From the NCBI GenBank assembly GCA_034008185.1, contig CM067084.1, forward strand, positions 67,986,612 through 68,050,611: 64,000 bases of DNA, written 5' to 3'. A program made the translations under genes and the position numbers. Below are positions 49,905 through 59,211 of this stretch, piece by piece (within the stretch, counting starts at the first letter, position 1; each line of letters opens with the position of its first letter). Below the pieces are notes generated by a model that saw nothing but the letters and a program-made list of their open reading frames with translations, did not search any database and was not told where the DNA came from. This DNA comes from Gorsachius magnificus (Eukaryota > Chordata > Aves > Pelecaniformes > Ardeidae).

Positions 49905-50136
49905 ACCTTTTTAACTTTTATTTGGCAAAATATAATCACACACTAAAAAAATAATTGCATCGAAGTATAATTTCTAGATGCCCTGAAGCATTTTGCTTTG
50001 CCTCCTGCCACAGCCCCAGGAGGATGCAGGTCTCTGGAGTTGTGTGTGTCGCATCTGCCAGTCCCACGGGGACATCTAAGGTACCCTGGGGCATCAGAAT
50101 GATACTGTATGCTTCTGTTCAAGCAACTGAATCTTA
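49905..50136 (-). repeat. Left arm of an inverted-repeat pair (unclassified repeat)
   Basis: Its reverse complement aligns over its whole length with 51427-51640, at about 80 percent by eye and with one roughly 35-bp gap. Shared blocks include GGGTACCTTAGATGTCCC, TGCTTCAGGGCATCTA and TGTGTGATTATATTTTGC. Similarity stops cleanly at the inner ends and fades at the outer ends near 49905. Each arm has an open frame sharing a GYLRCP motif. No repeat family was recognised. Confidence 0.8.
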
Positions 50137-51426
50137 TCCTCTTCAATTATGTTAATTTACTATTACTTTAATTTACTAATTAATATTATTTATAAGTTAA
50201 CCTGAATCTACATGCATTGCTGAAAGGAAGTTTGTCTGAAACTTTGCATAGCTCCAACGTGCCTCTAATATTTCTTTCTAAAGAAGCTCAAGTGTATATG
50301 CTGGCTGCTGATAATAATCCCCTTTTGAAAGCTCACCATTTCCCATTGCTTTTCTCAGAAGTTTTTGCTTTTCTCAGAAATGAATAAGCAGTGAAGACAA
50401 ATTATGCTGAGTGTTCAGTAAAAAGCTAGCTGTTACTCCGATAAAAAGTTGGACCAAAAAAACATCTTGGTGACCTGTAACAGACACTTTAATTCTCCCT
50501 CTCAATATGTACAATGTGATCTAACATGCAATTTAATGAACAGAAGGTCATGGGATTTGGACACCAACCACTTTCAAGGCTGTTTTAAGTCCTGATCTGA
50601 ATGTGGTTTACTAAGTAACAAAACCCTCCCAGTTGCTTCTGTGAATTTTAGCTTAGGATTGTAGAGCCTTAAATCTGGTAACTTTCTGTACTGTTTAATA
50701 CTTGGGAAGACAGGAGACTTCAGTAATCTTGTTGTCAGAGCTGTGTCTGTAGTCATGGCATATAAAAATAAGTATCTATGTGGGTGCAGAGCAGAGGTGA
50801 AACATGCATGCTGTCTGGGTTGCTTCTGGTTTAAACGAGAAGGTAACCAATTCGTGACTCTGTTATTAAAACATATTTTGACAGAAGCGGGTTACAGGAA
50901 TGGTCATGCAAAGAGAAAACTGTATCCAGCAGGGATGCAACTACAGGACAGGGAAGTTGGTGCCCCCCTCTGCAGCCAGAGGAGGCTGTAAAGCAGGGTT
51001 CCGAGTGGCACCAGGAAGGGAAGAGGAAAATAGTTGTCCTGCACTTTATGCCAGTAGCTGGTCTGAAGCTGGAGGTACAGAAGACGTACTCATTTCTCAG
51101 CTGCCTCATGATTATCACCTCTGTGCTATACCCTTGACTCAAGGAAGAAAAGACAATTCTCGTGCTAAGAAATTAATTCCATCTCGATGCTTTTTCAGTC
51201 CTTGGCCCCAGGACAGTGAGGTTGTCCTTTACCTTTAGGAGTGTTCTATGTGGCACAGTAATAGATTAACAGAGAAGTGCTGGACTTGTGCAGGCTTCTC
51301 AGCTCTGCACACACAAGTAAGTCTACTCAGTCTGTTCTGAGCAGGGATGTGATTTTTTTTTTTTGTGTGTGTGTGTGGCAAACAGAATATTTCTGGTATG
51401 ATACGAAGTTTTCATGCCAACTCTCT
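50137..51426 (+). other. Spacer between the inverted arms
   Basis: 1.29 kb. No transposase, exon or known repeat was seen. Short frames occur on both strands around 50830-51240, with no homology recognised. Confidence 0.5.
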
Positions 51427-51640
51427 GTTAAAGAGGGTAAGATTCAATTACTTGAACAGAAGCATATTGTATCATTTTCATGTCCTAGGGTACCTTAGAT
51501 GTCCCTGTGGGGCTATCAAATATGACACAGAAAACCCCTGGAGGTGAGGCAAGATGCTTCAGGGCATCTAAGATTTATACTAGATATAATTTGTTTTGTC
51601 TCTGTGTGTGTGATTATATTTTGCTAAACTAAAGTTTGAA
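51427..51640 (+). repeat. Right arm of an inverted-repeat pair (unclassified repeat)
   Basis: Partner of 49905-50136 in inverted orientation. It lacks about 35 bp present in the left arm (between AACCCCTGGAGG and GGCAAGATGCTTC). The two arms are the only copies seen in the window. Either two independent insertions of one family or the ends of a fold-back element would give this picture. Confidence 0.8.
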
Positions 51641-52870
51641 ATGTGTTCCTGCTTCTTACAGGAACATGAAAAAGAAGAGACTGCCAAATCACTAGTTCCT
51701 GGCCATTTTGAGTATCTTGCATTGGATGCAAGATGCTTTGTCTCTTCACTCCCCACATATAAAATTAGTAAAATATGTCATTTTACATGAGAAAGGTATT
51801 ATGCAAAAAAAAATAATTCTGTTTGTAAAGTGTCAGTGCTGTAGTAAACCTGTCGTCCCCCCCCCCCCCCCCCCCCCGCAATTAATTCCAGAATTAATAT
51901 TTAAAGGAGTTTGGAATAGTGACTGGTAAATAGACCTTCTCACTGAGAGATCACAGTTCATCCTGTGCACTGAATGAGAAAAAGAGAGTGAGTATTTATT
52001 TTATGTGATCTTCTGCCAGTTTCAAGCAGTAAAGCTAAATGAGCCCTCGATAGCTCCGTGAGGCAGCATGGCTGTTAGCTGGGATGCAAAGCAGGGCTGG
52101 AATCCTCTGGGCAGTGCCCTGTGCTACCCCATGTGCAGGCTGCTGCCTAGGAGGAGGTGTCTGGGGCTTGTGTTTGGGGTGCAGTAATTTCCCTGTGGCT
52201 CTAGGAAGAACAGGAGACGGGAATGTGGGAAGTGTGCCCTGTGGCAGCTGGGGTCAGAGATGCTGGACATGGGGGTCCCCACAGCAGAGAAAACCAAACT
52301 CGGGGCAGAGAGCAAACAAGGAGCCTGACTGTGGTGTAATGGCTGATAGTCGGTTGGGAACGAGGAGTGGAATGCATGTCCAGATTATGCTTTTTAAATA
52401 ACTAAATAAAATTATTTAGAGAAAGAGAGCAAAGCCTGTGGCAGTCATGTATTTCTTTACTCATGGGGTTTTTTTTATCCTGTCATACATCTTGTGCTGG
52501 AATACTTCATTGGCCTCGCTAGATCTTTCCAAAAATGAGCGCCCACATACAGGGCAGTACAGCACTTCTTCCCACCTCTGTTGTATGACCTTGTCAATGA
52601 CTCTGTTCTCCCTTTTAAAATTTTTACATGTAGGTGCATATTCTTAGCCTTTTTTGTGTTGAAAGTGTCTAAAAATTTTATCAAAATCTTCCTGATTAGG
52701 GAAAATATTAAATGTAACCAGTGCTTAAATAGGTCATTGAACTTCATATGGACAAATGGTTCAGCTGTGCCTGTTGACAGTTTCCCCATGCCTTTTCCAC
52801 CTTTTAATTGTTACAGAACGTTCCATTTGCTGCACTTCAGCTGGTGAATCTCTGGCATAGCAACATTTAG
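51641..52870 (+). other. SLC2A9 intron 5, between the inverted repeat and the CR1 composite
   Basis: It contains a 21-C run at 51857-51877 and a GC-richer patch at about 52040-52330 without recognised features. Confidence 0.5.
51857..51877. repeat. 21-bp poly(C) run
   Basis: An uninterrupted C21, likely length-variable and prone to sequencing error. Confidence 0.85.
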
Positions 52871-53962
52871 AATCATAGAATCATAGAATGTTTTGGGTTG
52901 GAAGGGACCCCTAGAGGTCATCTAGTCCAACCCCCCTGCAGTGAGCAGGGACACCGCTAACTAGATCAGGTTGCTCAGAGCCCCGTCCAACCTGGCCTTG
53001 AATGTTCCCAGGGATGGAGCCTCCACCACCTCTCTGGGCAACCCGTTCCAGTGTTTCACCACCCTCGTTGTAAAGAATTTCCTCCTTATATCCAGTCTAA
53101 ACCTACCCTGCTTCAGTTTAAAACCATTACCCCTTGTCCTGTCACAGCTGGCCCTACTAAAAAGATTTTCCCCATCTTTCCTATAGGCCCCCTTTAGATA
53201 CTGAAAGGCCGTAATCAGGTCTCCCCGCAGCCTTCTCTTCTCCAGGCTGAACAACCCCAACTCCCTCAGCCTGTCCTCATGGGAGAGGTGCTCCAGCCCT
53301 CGGATCATTTTAGTAGCCCTCCTCTGGACCCGCTCCAACAGTTCCATGTCCTTCTTGTGCTGAGGGCTCCAGAGCTGGACGCAGTACTCCAGGTGAGGTC
53401 TCACCAGAGCAGAGTAGAGGGGCAGAATCACCTCCCTCGACCTGCTGGCCACGCTTCTCCTGATGCAGCCCAGGGTACGGTTGGCCTTCTGGGCTGCCAT
53501 CGCACATTGCCGGCTCATGTCCAGCTTTTCATCCACCAGCACGCCCAAGTCCCTCTCGGTAGGGCTGCTCTGGATCCTTTCTTCCCCCAGCCTGTACTGA
53601 TACTGGGGGTTACCCCGACCCAGGTGCATGACCTTGCACTTGGCCTTGTTGAACCTCATGAGGTTCACACAGGCCCACCTCTCCAGCCTGTCCAGGTCTC
53701 TCTGGATGACATCCCGTCCTTCTGGTGTGTCAACCGTACCACTCAGTTTGGTGTCGTCCGCAAACTTGCTGAGGGTGCATTCGATCTCGCTGTCTAAGTC
53801 ATTGATGAATATATTAAACAGCACCGGTCCCAGTACGGACCCCTGAGGGACACCACTCGTCACCAGTCTCCATCCGGACATCGAGCCATTGACCACTACC
53901 CTCTGGATGCGGCCATCCAGCCAGTTCCTTATCCACCGAACAGTCCACCCATCAAATCTATA
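52871..53962 (-). mobile_element. CR1 LINE copy A, 5'-truncated, well preserved
   Basis: In reverse orientation it ends (at 52871 on the + strand) with AATCATAGAATCATAGAATG, the CR1 terminal repeat, and the GGTTGGAAGGGACCC tail of a CR1 subfamily different from those at 27260 and 29475. It covers the middle and C-terminal part of the reverse transcriptase. Its 5' border, around 53958-53967, abuts a second CR1 segment. It is antisense to SLC2A9. Confidence 0.95.
52961..53896 (-). pseudogene. CR1 ORF2 C-terminal part (reverse transcriptase), open for 311 codons
   Basis: An uninterrupted frame from a Met within the RT ([20 protein letters not shown]) through the FADD box (53753-53764, reading FADDTKLSG) to the natural ORF2 end (GALSNLI). 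No shift or stop breaks it, so this copy is the youngest CR1 coding remnant in the window. It lacks the endonuclease and the N-terminal RT motifs, so it cannot support retrotransposition. The frame continues upstream of this Met to the border at about 53960. Confidence 0.93.
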
Positions 53963-54253
53963 GCTCCATTACCCCTTGTCCTGTCACAGCTGGCCCTACT
54001 AAAAAGATTATCCCCCTCTTTCCTATGGGCCCCCTTTAGGTACTGAAAGGCCGCAATCAGGTCTCCCCGCAGCCTTCTCTTCTCCAGGCTGAACAACCCC
54101 AACTCTCTCAGCCTGTCCTTATGAGGGAGGTGCTCCAGCCCTCAGATCATTTCTGTAGCCCTCCTCTGGCCCCACTCCAACAGTTCCATGTCCTCCTTGT
54201 GCTGAGGGCTCCAGAGCTGGACGCAGTATTCCAGGTGGGGTCTCACCAGAGCA
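53963..54253 (-). mobile_element. CR1 segment B: RT C-terminal piece duplicated next to copy A
   Basis: This about 288-bp stretch repeats 53124-53410 in the same orientation with roughly 15-20 differences. It covers the RT region from [18 protein letters not shown] to the part before TRGNG. It has neither a CR1 3' end nor its own 5' RT region, and it is joined directly to the start of ORF2 at 54253-54260 (next entry). Confidence 0.9.
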
Positions 54254-54330
54254 TTCATTTCAGTAATGGCAACTAGGTTGTAGCTTTCTAGCAGCGTGAT
54301 GGCTTCCAACTCCTCCTGTTTGTTGCCCAT
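54142..54330 (-). pseudogene. CR1 ORF2 with internal deletion: endonuclease start fused to RT C-terminus
   Basis: One open frame of 62 codons reads the start of ORF2 (MGNKQEELEAITLLESYNLV, then AITE, the opening of the endonuclease) and passes straight into the RT C-terminal motif ([11 protein letters not shown]). In an intact CR1 these are separated by most of ORF2, so more than 1.5 kb is missing at this junction. The deletion is in frame, apparently by chance. Confidence 0.85.
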
Positions 54331-55000
54331 GCTGTGTGCTTTGGTGTAGAGGCACTAGAGCTGGGCTGTCGGCTGTGCCACCTTCTTAGAGGAACACCCC
54401 GTAATTCCTTTAAGGTATTTCACTGGTGTTTCCCTGTTGGCTCCTGGGCTCAGGAGCCCCAGGCTTCAAGTGTGCTGTAGTGTAGCCAGCACGTCTCAGA
54501 GCAACAGGCTGAGGGCCCTCACTAGCACCTCAAGCCTGTACTATCCACCTCCCCCTTCAAGTCTAGTTTAAAGCTCTGTCAATCAGCCCCGCTAGCTCAT
54601 GAGCAAAGACCCTCTTCCCCCTTTGAGAAAAGGGAATCCTATCTGACACCAGCAAGCCTGGTGCCATGTAGGCCATCCCATTATAAAAACCCCCCAAATT
54701 GTGGTGGTGACACCAGCCATGGAGCCATGTATTAATAGACTGGGCCTGTCTGTTTCTTCCAATGGCGCTGCCTGCAACTGGAAGGAGCAAGGAAAAAGTA
54801 ACCTGTGCTCTGTATTCCCTTACTAACTGTCCCAGAAGTCTCTTTTGATCACCTTTGGACCACACATTTTGGCTTCATCGCCACTCACATGGAAGAGCAG
54901 TAATGGGCAATAGTCCGAGGGCCATACTAGGATAGGAAGTTTCCCAGTGATGTCCTGAACCCGGGCCCCAGGGAGGCAGCAGACTAAGAGGATGGTCTGT
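54256..55000 (-). mobile_element. CR1 segment C: ORF1 esterase end, inter-ORF region and ORF2 start
   Basis: On the minus strand this carries the last part of CR1 ORF1 (KLPILVWPSDY, FHVSGDEAKM, then INTWLHGWCHHHN and KRVFAHELAGLIDRALN), the short non-coding stretch between ORFs and the ORF2 start. CR1 ORF1 in birds and reptiles encodes a SGNH/GDSL-like esterase domain, and this matches its C-terminal half. The 5' boundary is approximate. A 5' region of this kind is rarely kept in CR1 copies, which are usually cut far downstream. Confidence 0.85.
54563..54865 (-). pseudogene. CR1 ORF1 C-terminal fragment (esterase domain)
   Basis: An open frame of 100 codons ending at the natural ORF1 stop, with WLHGWCHHHN, YMAPGLLVSDRIPFSQRGKR and FAHELAGLIDRAL; the D-x-x-H-like dyad block of the SGNH esterase is altered here (SDRIPFS in place of the expected D..H.S pattern), so the copy is probably catalytically dead. 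The frame continues upstream to about 54990 with a break near 54865. Confidence 0.8.
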
Positions 55001-57939
55001 CCAGCACGACATCCATGTCATGCTTTATCCATTTCCTTTTTTCCTTCACCTTGTATTTTGCAGCTTTGCACTTTATTATATCAACCCTTGAACGAGTCTG
55101 TGGTTGTCAAACTTGCTCTGCTATTTAACTGTCTTTTACAAATAGATCAAAGCTGGGTTTTTTATGCTCCAGCCAAAGCAAATATCCAAAATTAAAATCT
55201 TACCATCTTGACATGTTATTTGTACTGATTCTGAGCAGGTGATGAGTCAGGTCCCCTGTAATTAAAATATTTAATGCTCTTTTAAGTTTTTCCTGAGATA
55301 AAATGGGATGTGGTTGTTCTCATTTCTTTCAGTAGTGCCTGTGTGCTTCTCCTTACTGATGACAACTGAGGTGAGGTGTTAATGTGTCTTCTAAGTCATG
55401 CTTACATTGCCTTCTGCCTTTACCTTATTATTGTTTCTGAGCATTGTCCCAGTTTGTATCTTGTCCTGTTTGTTCTTAAAAAAGTTAGGGAACCCCTCTT
55501 TTCCCTGCTTCTTTTAATTCTCTCTATAGAGTCTAATTCAGCTTCATTTTGAGCAATTTGTATTTTATACTTTCAGACCAACAAATGTATGATCCTTTTA
55601 AACTCATTTTAGTCCTCCTATTTATTCTCGGTGGTGGGATGAAGAATTTGAATGTGAATAGTGTAAATTAAGAGAAAAGCAAGTAGAATGCATGTTCTAT
55701 AGCATTGAATAGGTGTTATCTAAAAACTTCTGAAATGGAGAAGTGGCTTGGAAATGGATTGGCTTTGGTGACTTACTCATCAGCTTGTGCCAGCAATGGC
55801 AAGTGGCAGCATATTTATGATTGTTTTACTTCAAGGTTTATAAAAGTTAAGGTTTATAAAAGTAAACCAGAAATCTTTCATGGAGGAAGTAAAGGAAGCT
55901 CAGTGTTGTATGTGATGAGAATAGAGAGCTTTTCATTATACTGTCAAGGTCTGTTACCTACTGCAAAGGATAAGTTCAGAAGTTCAGTCTTGTTCATAGC
56001 TTTTTCAAAATAACACTTGCAGAAGAGTTATTTGAGAGAAATGTGACCAACTGAAAAACCATACACTATGGGGGGCTTTAAAAGGGGTGAAAGCTTATTC
56101 CAAGGAAGTCTCCATAGGTTGGCAGAATGTTAACAACAATATACAGGAGAGACTTTTTTTTTTCCTTTAAAAAGTGTCCTTGGCACTGTGGAAGAAACCT
56201 ATAGGAAATATGATGTGCTGATCAAGAGTAAGATTTTTGTGTAGAAGTATTGTAAAAAGTTCTAATGCCTTATAGACTTTACACTTGCTATGTACCATAT
56301 ATATTACAGGAAACAATGATAGGGATTAAATAAAACAATTAAATTTTTTAATTACTTTGTATGAAAGAAATGTCTGATTCCAGGCAGACGTAGACTAAAA
56401 CTGATCAGTTGTGCTGCCTGTTAAATTATTCTTTACAAACAGGTACCTATTTTTTAATGTGATTCATTACTTGATCCTGAAGTCTTAACGTAAGTTTAAT
56501 TTTCTAATTTTTAAAATAAGACTGAGGCTCATTTGTTTATAAACAGATTGATAACCATTCTTTGTTCTTCTATATTAGGTAAAGTTCTCCACTCAACTTC
56601 AGTTAAAAAAAAAATTCAGAATGAAGAAATAGGATCTTGAAGTCCTCATGGTAATGGAGGCTTTAAGGAAGACTGATAACCTTGAGCTTTAAATTGTTTG
56701 AAAAAATCCCTTTCTCAAGTTGTTTTCCCATCCCAGCAGATTTAAAAAAACCCAAGCCTGCCACTTCAAGGGCAGGTGAAATGTTTCATTAGGAGATACC
56801 CTGCATATTCAGTGTTCCATGTTATTAAGTTATCTCAGGCCCCAGTTCAGGTTCGAGGCTGGGATTACATCCTGTACCGTGCAGTAAGTTACGTTTTAGC
56901 AGTTGCATTACTGAAGTGGGAGAACATAAAATAAAAACTATCAACAGAAAGTAGCTTGGGGACTTCTGACCTTTGATTTAACTGTGGAAGACAATACTGG
57001 AATAAAATTTATCCAGCTCTGTTTGGGGAAATGTGGGCTGTGAATGGATGGATTCATTCTGATGGAGGGATGGGATCCAAACCCCCGGTGCCTCTCAGAG
57101 CTCACTCAGCCAGGATGCAGTGCAATCTGCTTTTGAAAATGTGCTAGACATGATGCCTGAACAGTAGGCCCACTGCAGTCTCAGCAGGCTTTGCAATTAA
57201 GAACCAAGTCTCAAATTAGAAATCACTGAATTAAATAGATGAATGCTTAACTTGGAGGAAACAACTAAAAATTTAATCTTGACATGCAGTTGGCACAGAA
57301 GGCATCTTAAGAACATGGACAGATCAAGGGCCATTTTGCAGGAGAAAATAATACCGCTGGCATCTTTGTTCTTCAGCTGCTTGAAGGGATCCTGTCTTGA
57401 GAGTAAGCCCGGAGAGCTGGATGAGTTCTCTACTGCCTTTCCCAGCCTTTTCCTGAAAGAACTTTGTTCAAGTCACCCTCTGTAGCTGGTTTCAAATAAT
57501 TAATGTGTTTGAGGATGTTAACAACTTTGTTTCAGTTGATTTCAAAGAAGATTATGAAAGTCAGGTTGTATTGGAAATCTGCTAGCAGTTGAGTAAATTC
57601 ATATACATAGCGTTGGGTAGAGCAGCACCTTGTGCTCTTTGCCTATACCATGGTGAGGCTCTGGCAGGTTAAAACTGCCTGGCTTCTGTAGGGGGGACTT
57701 GCCAGGGAGGGGTCATCAATGTTTTGCCTTGGTGGGGATGCTGCAGATGGCTCTCGTGTTTCAGGTCCTTGCTGGAGGCTTCTGGCAGATCACTTGCAAG
57801 GGATAGAAAAAGTACTTTCCGTTTCATGGACTTGGGAACAGGGCTGTCAGTGTTTCATTTGAACATCTGAGCTAGGCTAGCTAATTCACAGTGGGAAACA
57901 GTATAATGTATTATTCTTAGTTACAATGCCATAGAACCA
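55001..57939 (+). other. SLC2A9 intron 5, after the CR1 composite
   Basis: About 2.9 kb, AT-rich, with no recognised exon or repeat. The open frame at 55705-56013 has no resemblance to known proteins. Confidence 0.5.
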
Positions 57940-58165
57940 AAGGATGTCTTTAAGGATGTCACTGAGAGAGTGGTCGGTCACTGGAACAGGCTCCCCAGGG
58001 AAGTGGTCACGGCACCAAGCCTGTCAGCGTTCAAGGAGCATCTGGATGACATTCTTAGTCACATGGTTTAGTTTTAGGCTGTCCTGCAAGGAGCAAGGAG
58101 CTGGACTTGATGATCCTTATGGGTCCCTTCCGACTTGAGATATTCTGTGATTCTATGATTTTGGG
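57940..58165 (+). mobile_element. CR1 LINE 3'-end fragment
   Basis: Translated remnant of the ORF2 end (matches to HWNRLPREVVTAPSLSAFK-type sequence with substitutions), then GAGCTGGACTTGATGATCCT, GGGTCCCTTCCGACTTGAGA and TTCTGTGATTCTATGATTTT. It is sense to SLC2A9 and is a third tail type among the CR1 copies. Confidence 0.92.
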
Positions 58166-59078
58166 CAGGAGGATAGGTGAAACCCATTTTTTTTGTACTT
58201 AAATTAGCATGGAAACCATTTCAGGAGGGGGAATCAATGGTTGCAGGAGAAAACATTAATAAAGATAACCTCACTTGGGTTAGCCAGATACCTTATTTGT
58301 CATTAAATTATATAGCTGTCTTTCACTCTTATTGCATTCAGCTGTATATGTCACCTTTTCTGAATGGAAATGAAAACTGCCCAGCTGTGCATTAGTTGTG
58401 CTTGTAAGGCAAGTGTTGTGTTTTGCCAGGTAGAAGAGGCTTGTGATGAGACCTCAGCCCGGCTTGGTTCATTCCCAGCAGCTGTGAAATGCCGAGCAGT
58501 CACTGCCTGCGTTACACTGAGAACCACAAAATTGTGCTAAACTGCAGATTAGCTGAAGTGTTATCAGGATTTTACCCATACTATGACAGTTAGAGAACTG
58601 AGCCAAATATATATATACTTTTATTTTTTTAGACCAATTAGATGAAGAGACAACATGCAGGTATATGTAACTATATGAAAATAGTGTTGTGCTATTTCTT
58701 AAAGCTAATGAGTGATACTACTGTGAGTGGGGATGACTTGTACAATATATATTTGAGTATATATCACATTTTTACATGTATAGGTGTTGATGCTGACGGA
58801 AAGGAAAACCATATATATTGCTGTCTTCCAGCTTCCCTGGCTCTCTCTTTCCATGCTTAGTCAGTCGATGGCTTGAATTCCGTCTTCCTTGGCCCTTGAG
58901 TAAGGTGATCTGAGGGGGAAGTGTTCAAACTGCTTCCTAAGCTCAGGCAGAAGCTATCTCTCTGCTCACTGTCACAATATGTTGAATGATGAAAAGTTAC
59001 AGCATTTCCTTTCAAAGCTGTTTTTCTTCCCAGTATCGCTATGGGAGAGCATTACTGACACGTTTGCATCCGTTGCAG
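58166..59078 (+). other. SLC2A9 intron 5, last part
   Basis: AT-rich with short TA repeats; nothing recognisable. The acceptor CGTTGCAG has a poor pyrimidine tract (TTTGCATCCGTTGCAG). Confidence 0.5.
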
Positions 59079-59211
59079 GAATCTCGGTGGCCTTACTTAT
59101 TTGGAGCGATCGTTGTTCCTTCATTGATACAAGTCGTGATTCTGCCTTTTCTTCCTGAAAGTCCTCGTTACCTCCTACTTGAAAAACATAACACGAGCAA
59201 GGCAGAGAAAG
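59079..59211 (+). CDS. SLC2A9: SLC2A9 shared exon: TM6 and PESPR motif
   Basis: 133 nt between GTTGCAG and GTATGA. The product reads [44 protein letters not shown], ending with one base of the next codon. PESPRYLL is the conserved motif at the end of TM6 and the start of the large cytoplasmic loop of GLUTs. It joins in phase 0 to the exon at 38091-38236. This is the last exon in the window; the rest of the loop and TM7-TM12 lie beyond 64000. Confidence 0.97.
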
